From Oscillospiraceae bacterium (GTDB taxonomy: Bacteria; Bacillota_A; Clostridia; Oscillospirales; CAG-272), in contig SVSO01000021.1 of assembly GCA_015064195.1 (NCBI GenBank), positions 1 to 21,873 of the forward strand: a stretch of 21,873 bases of DNA, given 5' to 3'. Numbering within the stretch: position 1 is the stretch's first letter; the number at the start of each line of letters is the position of its first letter. Made by a program: the position numbers and the translations under genes. Shown piece by piece: positions 8,108-15,111 of the stretch. Under the pieces are notes generated by a model. That model saw only the letters and a program-made list of their open reading frames with translations, did not search any database and was not told where the DNA came from.

Positions 8108-8830
8108 TCAGAATCTGCCGTAGGTATTGTAAACTTCAAACGGATCCATGCCGTCTGCCATCGCTTTGCGGCTCTTCTTCTCGTTCTCGAACCAACCCTC
8201 GGCGATTTCCAGAACCTCAACGGTTTTGTCCATCGGAACGATGACAACGCCATCGTTGTCGCCGAAGATGAAGTCGCCGGGGTTGACAAGAATCATACCA
8301 TCGATACCGTTGACATAAATCGGAATCTGGTAGTCAACGATTACCGAGCGACCAAGCCCCTCAACGGGATTTCTGAAGCGGCAGAAGGTGGGGAATCCCA
8401 TGTTGATGAGGTAGTTGGAGTCGCGGGTAGAGCCATCGATGACCGCGCCGGAGCAGCCTGCAGCCCGCATTGCGGTTGCGGTGATTTCGCCAAACTGACC
8501 GCAGTTCTTGTTGCCCTGCACGTCGCTGATGAATACACAGCCGGGAGTCATGGATTTCATCTGACCGAGGCGGATATTATGGGTATACGGATCCGTCTTG
8601 GCTGTGGTCTGACGGCGGGAGGTGAATGCGGGGCCAGCTACCTTCATGTCCACGGTCAGCGGGTAGATACCGCTCTCCATGCAGCGGCCGGGCAGACCGA
8701 TGGAATCCATTGCGTCATAGATGAGGGCGGTATACAGCTTGAGATAACGCTGGCGGATGTCCTCCACGTCATAAGGCGGATAAACGGGCCGTCTTTCGTA
8801 ATTGTCGATAATCTTGTCTTCAGTACTCAT
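8108..8830 (-). CDS. RraA-like / HMG-CHA aldolase family protein
   Basis: A 240-aa member of the RraA-like fold family (also labelled dimethylmenaquinone methyltransferase-like), which includes class II pyruvate aldolases for 4-hydroxy-4-methyl-2-oxoglutarate and oxaloacetate decarboxylases. Visible signatures are GQFGEITATAMRAAG, GAVIDGSTRD (R136 and D137, corresponding to the substrate- and metal-binding Arg-Asp pair of the family) and the C-terminal NPGDFIFGDNDGVVIVP. It is longer than E. coli RraA (~160 aa), with extra N- and C-terminal helices as in the aldolase-type members. ATG 8830 has AAAAGGAG seven bases upstream. In this operon it could be an aldolase or decarboxylase acting on a 2-keto sugar acid, or a side-product enzyme. 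A role as an RNase E regulator is unlikely. Exact substrate unknown. Confidence 0.82.
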   Translation of the reverse strand: MSTEDKIIDNYERRPVYPPYDVEDIRQRYLKLYTALIYDAMDSIGLPGRCMESGIYPLTVDMKVAGPAFTSRRQTTAKTDPYTHNIRLGQMKSMTPGCVFISDVQGNKNCGQFGEITATAMRAAGCSGAVIDGSTRDSNYLINMGFPTFCRFRNPVEGLGRSVIVDYQIPIYVNGIDGMILVNPGDFIFGDNDGVVIVPMDKTVEVLEIAEGWFENEKKSRKAMADGMDPFEVYNTYGRF

Positions 8831-8852
8831 GTTGTTTCTCCTTTTGGAAACG

Positions 8853-8880
8853 AAAAAATATTTGATTGCATATTTGCAAT
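8853..8880 (-). terminator. Weak hairpin plus U-run between the binding-protein and rraA-like genes
   Basis: Reading the minus strand, ATTGCA-AATA-TGCAAT (6-bp stem, 8865-8880) is followed by CAAATATTTTTT. The stem is weak, so it would act as an attenuator or a processing site that lowers expression of the last two genes relative to the binding protein. It is not a full stop. Confidence 0.35.
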
Positions 8881-8902
8881 TTTTGATGAAAATTTGCCTT
8901 GC

Positions 8903-10384
8903 TTACTCAATGGAAGCGTAGGATTCCAGCACGCCCTCCAGCAGAGCCTCCGCCTTCGGACCGAGGGATGCCCATTTGGTCGCCCATCCGGTTTGGCCTT
9001 TGTTGATAAAGCTGCGCATTTCCACGGTCAGCTTGCCGATGTAGTCGGTATAGGTGATGGCAAAGTCAAAGACCACGCCGCTCTTGATGAGGTCGAACAT
9101 CTGCGAGGAAACATCGTCGCGGGAATACTTGACCTTGAGCGCCTGCTCGTAGTAAGCGGGAGTGACGCGGCGGTAGGATTCGCTGCCCATTGCCTCCAGA
9201 ACGGCGCCGCAGAGATCCGCATCGGCAATCTGCGAAATGCCGAACAGCGTGAAGGTTGCGCGAGAGATGGTGCGGTAGTCGGGATCGGAGGATTCTGCCG
9301 CTGTCGGGAACGGGATGATACCAAAGTCAAATTCCACCTCGCGGTACTGCTCCGCAAAGCCGAACTCGCCGGTTGCAAACAGTGCGCGTCCCTCTGTGAA
9401 GGTGTTGGCATAGTCGTTGCTCGAATCGCTCTTGAAGTAGAAGCCGTCCTGTGCCATCATCGTGCCGACTCTGTCGATCAGATCAACATGCTGCTCGCTG
9501 CCAAGCAGCAGGGACAGTGCGCCCTCGGAATCGCGCTCGGAAAAGCGCAGACCGGAGGAAACTACAAAGTTGGGCGAATGATTTTCATTCTGCACAATGA
9601 AGCCGAACTGGTCATCCTTATCGATGGCGGCGTTGCCGTTCAGATCACTGACCGCCGCCGATGCCATTTCATTGAGCTTGTCAATCGTCCACTTGCCCGA
9701 TTCAACCAGTTCATAGGGATCCTCCAGCTTGTAGTCGGCAATCATATCCTTGTTGAAGAAGAAGCAGTTCATGCTCTTGATCACGCCGAGGCTGGCGTCA
9801 CCGGAGGCCAGATAGAGCTTGTTGTAGACAGTCATTTCTTCTCTCAGAGATTGCGGCCACCACGGCGCATCGAAGTCAATATACTTGTTGTTCATCATAT
9901 TCTGGAACATACCCTCCATTGCAAGCGGGGCCATGTATACGGAGGAAACGCCTGCAGCGATGTCGATGGAGCCGTCATTTGACATAACGCTTGTGCGAAC
10001 CGTGTTCATCCAGATTTCACGGTCGCCGTAGTAGTTGGTGGAGATGTTGGTGAAGTAAGAAATATCCACATTCAGCCGCTCTTCGATCTTCTGATTTCTG
10101 GTGAACATCGCGTCGTTGACGATATCGCCGTCCTGCTCAGCATCAAACTCGGTGCTCAGGTTGTCGCCGCGCACATAGATATTGACGATTTTGCCGCCGA
10201 AGTCGAGGTCGTCAGGGAGAGAGTCCTTGAGATAGCCGTTTTCGTCATAGGGGGAATCTTCGGTTGCCATGGAGTCAGTTCCTGATGGGGATTCTGTACT
10301 GCCGATGTCACCGCCGCAGGATGCAAGCAGCCCCGCCGCCATCATAACGGAAAGGAATAACGCGATTAATCTGGTGTGCTTCAT
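8903..10384 (-). CDS. Sugar ABC transporter solute-binding lipoprotein (extracellular, family 1)
   Basis: A 493-aa lipoprotein expected to capture a sugar outside the membrane and hand it to a CUT1-type ABC permease. The N-terminus is a type II signal peptide: KHTR, a hydrophobic stretch, and lipobox LLASC with the acylated cysteine at C23. An acidic, Ser/Thr-rich linker follows (about 24-50). The mature part has the usual family 1 pattern (KIEERLNVDISY, NGKWTID-like GKWTIDKLNEMA, FTEGRALFATGEF). A calcium-loop-like motif, DLNGNAAIDKDD (D247, N249, N251, D255, D258), resembles an EF-hand, as seen in some long Clostridial binding proteins. AAAAGGAG precedes the ATG. No permease or ATPase genes accompany it, so it must use partners encoded elsewhere. 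Its place after uxuA suggests induction with the catabolic genes. Confidence 0.92.
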   Translation of the reverse strand: MKHTRLIALFLSVMMAAGLLASCGGDIGSTESPSGTDSMATEDSPYDENGYLKDSLPDDLDFGGKIVNIYVRGDNLSTEFDAEQDGDIVNDAMFTRNQKIEERLNVDISYFTNISTNYYGDREIWMNTVRTSVMSNDGSIDIAAGVSSVYMAPLAMEGMFQNMMNNKYIDFDAPWWPQSLREEMTVYNKLYLASGDASLGVIKSMNCFFFNKDMIADYKLEDPYELVESGKWTIDKLNEMASAAVSDLNGNAAIDKDDQFGFIVQNENHSPNFVVSSGLRFSERDSEGALSLLLGSEQHVDLIDRVGTMMAQDGFYFKSDSSNDYANTFTEGRALFATGEFGFAEQYREVEFDFGIIPFPTAAESSDPDYRTISRATFTLFGISQIADADLCGAVLEAMGSESYRRVTPAYYEQALKVKYSRDDVSSQMFDLIKSGVVFDFAITYTDYIGKLTVEMRSFINKGQTGWATKWASLGPKAEALLEGVLESYASIE

Positions 10385-10407
10385 GGTAAATTCTCCTTTT
10401 AAAAATT

Positions 10408-11373
10408 TTAAATATATTTTCCTGCCATTTCCATCAGCCCCTTGAGATAGCCTACCGCAAAGAGCCGCCCGAGTGAGCAGTAACCCGGCTTATCATTGTC
10501 CTCGCCCGCCAGCGTGGGGACGTGATCGACCCGCACATACGCATCGGGGCTGAGCGTTTCGTATAACCGCACGCATTCCGCCATATCGGTCATGCCGTTG
10601 TCGTGGAAGGTTTCGTGGAAGTCATACTTATCGCCGCGCACATCGCGGAAGTGAACGAGATGGATGCGATCCTGTCTTGCAAAACGCTCAATATTTTCAA
10701 AAATATCGCCGCCCATCTCAACGAAAGTTCCCTGACACATACAGATGCCCATGTTGGAGCTGGGAACGAGATTACACGCCCGCTCCATCGCGTCTGCGGA
10801 ATTCAAGATGCGCGCCACATTCTGGATGTGATCGACCGGCGGATCATCGGGATGAAGTGCCAGCTTGACGCCTGCCTCCTCCGCCACCGGAACGATGGCC
10901 TTCTGAAGATATTCGAGGTTTTTCCAGAGCTGATTGGCAGTGATTTCACCCGCTTCCGTATATTTTGTGTGGTCGATGGAATCGTGACGGTAGCCCGTAA
11001 CCAGCGCGCCGCCCCGCTCCGGCACCTTCATGTCGGTGCGTGACCAGTTGAAGTGGGTCGCAAAATTGTAGCAGAGCACCTCGATCCCCAGCTTGCCCAT
11101 ATTGCGGATGAGCGTACACATACGCTCGATTTCCTCATCGCGCCCGGGCAGATTCTGCTTAATCTTTTGATTAAGCGGAGCAGGCTCGATCACCTTCAAT
11201 TCAAAGCCGCCGTCGGTGTAGCGCTGCTTCATGGCAGCGAGCAGCTCATAGCTTGCCGCTGTCTCCTCCATGAGGCCGTCCGGCATACGTCCGACGGCGA
11301 ATTTCACGCCCATCTGGCGGGCGTAGTCCCATTGAATGCTCTCGGTGGAGAGCAGATAATCTGCGAGCTTCAT
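10408..11373 (-). CDS. uxuA: Mannonate dehydratase
   Basis: A 321-aa TIM-barrel enzyme that dehydrates D-mannonate to 2-keto-3-deoxygluconate (KDG) in the cytoplasm. Family motifs are CYNFATHFNWSRTDMKVP, KLALHPDDPP (metal and substrate region), GICMCQGTF, HFRDVRGDKYDFHETFHD, and the C-terminal VDHVPTLAGE followed by LFAVGYLKGL. It is slightly shorter than most bacterial UxuA proteins (~350-390 aa). The ATG overlaps the stop of the upstream lactonase gene (ATGA, 11370-11373), indicating translational coupling; only a 23-bp gap separates it from the binding-protein gene. Its product feeds the KDG kinase two genes upstream. No glucuronate isomerase (uxaC) is present in the window, which leaves open whether mannonate arises from glucuronate or from oxidised mannose. 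Confidence 0.92.
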   Translation of the reverse strand: MKLADYLLSTESIQWDYARQMGVKFAVGRMPDGLMEETAASYELLAAMKQRYTDGGFELKVIEPAPLNQKIKQNLPGRDEEIERMCTLIRNMGKLGIEVLCYNFATHFNWSRTDMKVPERGGALVTGYRHDSIDHTKYTEAGEITANQLWKNLEYLQKAIVPVAEEAGVKLALHPDDPPVDHIQNVARILNSADAMERACNLVPSSNMGICMCQGTFVEMGGDIFENIERFARQDRIHLVHFRDVRGDKYDFHETFHDNGMTDMAECVRLYETLSPDAYVRVDHVPTLAGEDNDKPGYCSLGRLFAVGYLKGLMEMAGKYI

Positions 11374-12221
11374 GTATTATCCTCCAGTTTGATCCGTTTG
11401 GGCCTCACACCCTTTACGCCGGGATGTACGGCGAATACTGAGCCTGCCAGCGGCTCATCGCGGAGCATTCTGCCGTGCGCTGCTGTGGTAATGACCAGCG
11501 TCGCCATGTCCTCTCCTGCGAATGTGCAGCACGCTGGCTGGCTGACGGGCAGTTCGATTTTTTCAAGCACTCTGCCCGCTGCAGGCTCTACGCAGACCAC
11601 GTTTCCGCTGCCCCAGACAGCTGTCCAGAGATTGCCGTCGGCATCGATGCACATACCGTCGGGATTGCCGCCCTCGTAGGTGCAGACGGTGCGGCGGTTT
11701 GACAGACAGCCGTCTGCGATGTCGAATGCATCGGTTCTGCCAGTGGGAGTGTCGTTGTAGTAGAGAGTCTTACCGTCCGCTGACCAGTCGAGACCGTTGG
11801 AATTTCCGACACCCGAGAGCAGCTTTGTAATCGTGCCGTCCGGATCCATGCGGTAGAAAGCCGCCGTGAAGTCACGGCTGAAGGTACCAAGGTAAAGATT
11901 GCCGTCAGGCCCCACCTTGCCGTCGTTGAAGCGCTGTCCCTCCATTGTGAACGGCCTGCTGATCTTCTTTTCAAAGCTTCCGTCCGGCGCGATACGATAC
12001 ATTCCGTCTTCAGCACCGCCAAGGATGCCGCCGTCCTCGCAGAGTACCAAAAATCCCGTCTGCTGGGGGAGAACAGTTTCTTCGATTCTTCCCGAATCCC
12101 AGTGGATGCGCCGCATACGCTTTCCCTGAATATCCACCATCAAGAGGCATCCGGTCACATCATCCCAAATAGGCCCCTCTCCAACAATGCAGCGTGCATC
12201 TGTTAATAATTCTACTTTCAT
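11370..12221 (-). CDS. SMP-30/gluconolactonase family sugar lactonase
   Basis: A 283-aa six-bladed beta-propeller lactonase (SMP-30/regucalcin/LRE family) that hydrolyses aldonolactones to aldonates using a divalent metal. The three classical metal ligands can be placed: E15 in VGEGPIWDD, N142 in GNSNGLDWSADG and D188 in GGNPDGMCID. The substrate-loop motif RFNDGKVGPDGNLYLGT is also present. It lacks a signal peptide, so it acts in the cytoplasm. It overlaps both neighbours by ATGA: the KDG kinase upstream (12218-12221) and uxuA downstream (11370-11373). This is very tight coupling to a mannonate/KDG pathway. A lactonase is not needed in the standard glucuronate route, so its presence suggests a sugar lactone intermediate such as mannono- or gluconolactone. 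Substrate choice is inferred, not shown. Confidence 0.9.
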   Translation of the reverse strand: MKVELLTDARCIVGEGPIWDDVTGCLLMVDIQGKRMRRIHWDSGRIEETVLPQQTGFLVLCEDGGILGGAEDGMYRIAPDGSFEKKISRPFTMEGQRFNDGKVGPDGNLYLGTFSRDFTAAFYRMDPDGTITKLLSGVGNSNGLDWSADGKTLYYNDTPTGRTDAFDIADGCLSNRRTVCTYEGGNPDGMCIDADGNLWTAVWGSGNVVCVEPAAGRVLEKIELPVSQPACCTFAGEDMATLVITTAAHGRMLRDEPLAGSVFAVHPGVKGVRPKRIKLEDNT

Positions 12222-13240
12222 CGCTGTACCCGTCCCGAACCGTCGCCGCCTGCCAGCTTAAGAATATCCTCCGGTTTTGACAGGTTCACGTCAAGCTCAA
12301 TGGTCTGCTTGAGGCAAGACGCTGCCGCCGCGTATTCGATGACCGCCTGCGTGTCATAGTCGTGAGTCATCGCCCAGATGAGTCCTGCACCGAACGAGTC
12401 GCCGCCGCCGACCCTGTCGACAAGATGAATGCGGTAATTCTTTGAAAAATGCGCCTCGCCATCCTCGTACAGGAGCGCCGACCAGTCATTTTCCGAGGCG
12501 CTGATGCTGCCGCGCAGTGTGATGGCGACAGCGGGGATGCTGTACTTTTTGCTGATTTTGTCCGCCACCTCAATGTAGCCTTCGCGGTCAAGCTTGCCGG
12601 TTAAGATGTCGGTGTTTGATGCATGAATGTCCAGCACGTCCGCCGCGTCCTCCTCGTTGGCGATAAGCACATCAACATAGGCAAGCAGCTGCTCCATGGT
12701 CGCCTTTGCCTCAGCGCGGCTCCACAGATTCTTTCTGTAGTTGAGGTCGCAGCTGACGGTCAGCCCCAGCTCCTTCGCTTTTTTGCAGGCTGCAAGGCAG
12801 ATTTCGGGCAACTCACCGCCAAGCGCCGGTGTGATGCCGGTGAAGTGAAACCATCCCGCACCGTCAAAAATCCTGTCCCAATTGTAATCGCTCAGCTTTG
12901 ACCCGGTAAAGCCGGAGTGCATCCGGTCATAGACGATTTTCGAGGGACGCTGGGATGCGCCTTTTTCGAGATAGAAGATGCCGATGCGCTCGCCGCCGCG
13001 GGCAATGTGGTCGATGCCCACGCGATATTTACAGAGGGTTGACAGCGCGCATTCGGCGATGGCGTTGTCGGGCAGGCGGGTGACAAACTGCGTCGGCATA
13101 CCCATGTACGCAAGCGATGTGCAGACATTCGCCTCCGCGCCGGTATAAAAAACGCAGAAACGGTCGGCCTGAATGAATTTTAAGTATCCCTCCGGGTTGA
13201 GGCGAAGAATATAATCGCCGAAACCTATTACTTTTTTCAT
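12218..13240 (-). CDS. kdgK: 2-dehydro-3-deoxygluconate kinase (PfkB family)
   Basis: A 340-aa ribokinase/PfkB-type kinase that would phosphorylate KDG to KDPG with ATP. The N-terminal GFGDYILRL and YTGAEANVCTSLAYMG segments are the sugar-binding start typical of KDG kinases. The C-terminal PfkB signature DRVGGGDSFGAGLIWA carries the catalytic base D281. ATG 13240 has AAGGAGGG a few bases upstream, directly after the SDR stop. It overlaps the lactonase gene by four bases. Together with uxuA and the aldolase gene it completes a mannonate > KDG > KDPG > pyruvate + glyceraldehyde-3-phosphate route. A fructokinase-like specificity is formally possible, but the neighbours make KDG by far the best candidate. 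Confidence 0.9.
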   Translation of the reverse strand: MKKVIGFGDYILRLNPEGYLKFIQADRFCVFYTGAEANVCTSLAYMGMPTQFVTRLPDNAIAECALSTLCKYRVGIDHIARGGERIGIFYLEKGASQRPSKIVYDRMHSGFTGSKLSDYNWDRIFDGAGWFHFTGITPALGGELPEICLAACKKAKELGLTVSCDLNYRKNLWSRAEAKATMEQLLAYVDVLIANEEDAADVLDIHASNTDILTGKLDREGYIEVADKISKKYSIPAVAITLRGSISASENDWSALLYEDGEAHFSKNYRIHLVDRVGGGDSFGAGLIWAMTHDYDTQAVIEYAAAASCLKQTIELDVNLSKPEDILKLAGGDGSGRVQR

Positions 13241-13250
13241 GTTTCCCTCC

Positions 13251-14018
13251 TTAACTTATGGTGCGTCCGCCGTCAACGTGAATGTTGTCGCCGGTGATGT
13301 AGCGCCCTGCTTCGCTGGCAAGCAGCAGCACCGTTCCTACGCAGTCGGTCGGTTCACCGATGAATTTGACGGGATTGTTGTTCTTGACCTTTTCCAGATA
13401 TTCGGGATCGCTGAGCGCCTCCATATTGCGGTCGGTGTAGATGGTGCCGACAGCAATGTTGTTGACCGTGATGTTTTTGTCCGCAACCTGCAGTGCGATA
13501 CTCTGCGCCACGTTGCGCATGGCAGCCTTCGTTGCCGAATAGACCAGCATATCGGGATGCGGGCGCTCCTGCTGGGCAGAGCCGATGGTGATGACTCTGC
13601 CCCAGCCCTCCTTCAGCATATGAGGCACCGCCTGCTGGATGAGCCGGATGCCTGCGAAGAAATTGATCTCGGTCTGAAGCCGCATCTCCTCGTCCGTCAC
13701 CTCCATCCACGGCTTGCGGATCTGTACAGAAACGTTGCTTACAAGAATGTCCAGCCCACCCAAGGCTTCCACTGTCCCGGCAATCAGCTTTGCCGGAACC
13801 GTCGGGTCGGCAAGATCGCCGCAGACTGTGATGATTTTGCCGCCGCAGCTGGACAGCTCGGCTGTAAGGCTCTCGAGATGCGCACTCGGTTCCACGCCGT
13901 GGACGGCCACATCGCAGCCGTTTTTTGCAAAGCCCTCGGCAATTGCCCGTCCGATGCCCCGGCTGGAGCCGGTGACAAGCACGCGCTTGCCGCGAAGCGA
14001 TTCATATATTCCTTCCAT
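13251..14018 (-). CDS. SDR family NAD(P)-dependent sugar/aldonate dehydrogenase
   Basis: A 255-aa classical short-chain dehydrogenase. The cofactor motif TGSSRGIG lies at residues 16-23 and the catalytic set is S147, Y160 and K164 (IGSAQ...VYSATKAA). It ends in DNIHVDGGRTIS, normal for KduD/gluconate-5-dehydrogenase-like SDRs. ATG 14018 has AAAGGAGC eight bases upstream, directly after the aldolase stop. Two roles fit the operon. The first is SDR-type D-mannonate oxidoreductase (fructuronate to mannonate), as used by some Firmicutes in place of the long-chain UxuB. The second is an aldose 1-dehydrogenase giving a lactone for the SMP-30 enzyme. A 2-keto-3-deoxygluconate 5-dehydrogenase is a third option. 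Sequence alone does not separate these. Confidence 0.88.
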   Translation of the reverse strand: MEGIYESLRGKRVLVTGSSRGIGRAIAEGFAKNGCDVAVHGVEPSAHLESLTAELSSCGGKIITVCGDLADPTVPAKLIAGTVEALGGLDILVSNVSVQIRKPWMEVTDEEMRLQTEINFFAGIRLIQQAVPHMLKEGWGRVITIGSAQQERPHPDMLVYSATKAAMRNVAQSIALQVADKNITVNNIAVGTIYTDRNMEALSDPEYLEKVKNNNPVKFIGEPTDCVGTVLLLASEAGRYITGDNIHVDGGRTIS

Positions 14019-14037
14019 AATATTATGCTCCTTTCGC

Positions 14038-14997
14038 TTATTTTCTCACCACATGAAGCGCAAATCCGCCGATTTCGTCAGCGAGATAGGCAGATAACAG
14101 CCCCGTTTCATCGCTGCGGATGCTTTCCTCCAGCACTGTATAGCCGTTTTTCTCAAAATATGCCAGAGCGCGCGCAACGGAATTCGTCTTGAAGCCGATA
14201 TGACCGTTTGTACCGTAGAAGGGCTTTTTCATGAATTCAACCGCACCGCCTGCAAAGAGCGAGGAGCTGCCGTTCTTCACCGGCAGGCGGAAGATTTCAC
14301 CCAGCTTGTCGGCATTCGCTTCGGCGGCGTTGACATCCGGATGGTTGATGCCTACGTGCGCCAGCTCAAAGCCGAGGGAGATGTCCATGCAGCGCTTGCA
14401 GGAAGCGGTGATGCCGGCAAAATCGCGCGATTTCACCTGCTCCGCCGTCGCCATGAAGCTGCCGCCGCACGCGAGAATTCTGTCGCTTGCCAGATATTTT
14501 CCAAGATTATCGAGCGTGATGCCGCCGGTGGGCACGAATTTCACCTTCGGGAAAGGACCGGACAGCAGCTTGATGGCTGCCATGCCGCCGGAAAGCTCCG
14601 CCGGGAAGAATTTCAATACCGTCAATCCCAGCCTGACTGCCGCCTGCATTTCGGAGGGCGAGGTGCATCCGGGTACGATGGGCAGTTTTTTATCAAGGCA
14701 ATCGCGCACAAGCTGGGGATCAAAGCCGGGGGAGACCACAAAGTCCGCGCCCGCTGCTGCCGCATTGTCCGCATCGGCGGTGGTGAGCACCGTTCCCGCG
14801 CCGATAACAAAATCGGGATAAGCGGCACGGATGCGTCGGATCGACTCCAGCGAGCAGTCGGAGCGGAGCGTCACCTCAATGGCAGTCATACCACCATCGA
14901 TGAGCGCGCCAACGAGTGGCTCGGCAAGCTCTGCGTCGGGGATATTGATAACCGGCAGCACACCGGTGGATGCAATGATATTATTGATATTTCTCAC
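14038..14997 (-). CDS. eda: KDPG/KHG aldolase (Eda) with C-terminal VOC/glyoxalase-like domain
   Basis: A 319-aa fusion. Residues ~1-203 are a class I KDPG aldolase with E41 and R45 in AIEVTLRSD, then GAGTVLT, VVSPGFDP and PGCTSPSEMQ. The Schiff-base lysine is K129 in LKFFPAELSGG, followed by PTGGI. It cleaves KDPG to pyruvate and glyceraldehyde-3-phosphate. E. coli Eda is ~213 aa; the extra ~110 residues here (from about FELAHVGIN) look like a VOC/glyoxalase fold, with HVGIN, GAVEFM and GHIGFKTNSV placing His/Glu at ligand-like positions. The function of this add-on is unknown. The GTG at 14997 is preferred because GGAGG sits eight bases before it; the longer TTG at 15012 lies within that ribosome site. 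The gap to the SDR gene is 19 bp. Confidence 0.88.
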   Translation of the reverse strand: MRNINNIIASTGVLPVINIPDAELAEPLVGALIDGGMTAIEVTLRSDCSLESIRRIRAAYPDFVIGAGTVLTTADADNAAAAGADFVVSPGFDPQLVRDCLDKKLPIVPGCTSPSEMQAAVRLGLTVLKFFPAELSGGMAAIKLLSGPFPKVKFVPTGGITLDNLGKYLASDRILACGGSFMATAEQVKSRDFAGITASCKRCMDISLGFELAHVGINHPDVNAAEANADKLGEIFRLPVKNGSSSLFAGGAVEFMKKPFYGTNGHIGFKTNSVARALAYFEKNGYTVLEESIRSDETGLLSAYLADEIGGFALHVVRK

Positions 14998-15007
14998 AAA
15001 TTCATCC

Positions 15008-15022
15008 TCCAATCAATTGTCA
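15008..15022 (-). promoter_or_regulatory. Ribosome binding site deciding the eda start
   Basis: On the minus strand ATTGGAGGATGAATTTGTG places GGAGG eight bases before GTG 14997. The in-frame TTG (15012) overlaps the GGAGG itself, and the ATG within this segment is out of frame and hits TGA after two codons. Confidence 0.7.
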
Positions 15023-15038
15023 TGATCGTCATCTTGAA

Positions 15039-15054
15039 GCAGAATCGTTTCTGC
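15039..15054. promoter_or_regulatory. Second LacI-type operator copy (GCAGAATCGTTTCTGC)
   Basis: A 16-bp palindrome-like site that differs by one base from the perfect palindrome at 18941-18956. It lies in the gap between the regulator gene and the eda start, 42 bp before GTG 14997. No strong promoter hexamers were found beside it on the minus strand (only TAAAAT, one base upstream), so it could control a weak internal promoter or act as a roadblock or auxiliary operator. Confidence 0.65.
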
Positions 15055-15067
15055 CATTTTACATTTA

Positions 15068-15102
15068 GCAATTCCCTTGATGTGCGTATTCAGGGGAATT
15101 GC
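15068..15102 (+). terminator. Hairpin between regulator and aldolase genes, T-run on the plus side
   Basis: A 9-bp perfect stem, GCAATTCCC and GGGAATTGC, with a 17-base loop. The only T-run (CAGTTTTTG) follows on the plus strand, where no gene is seen. On the minus strand it would form in the operon mRNA without a U-tract. Confidence 0.4.
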
Positions 15103-15111
15103 CAGTTTTTG

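Noticed and set aside
8579..9982. Plus-strand open frame (467 aa) opposite rraA-like and binding-protein genes
   Set aside because: It crosses two real minus-strand genes and their gap; no domain or start signal.
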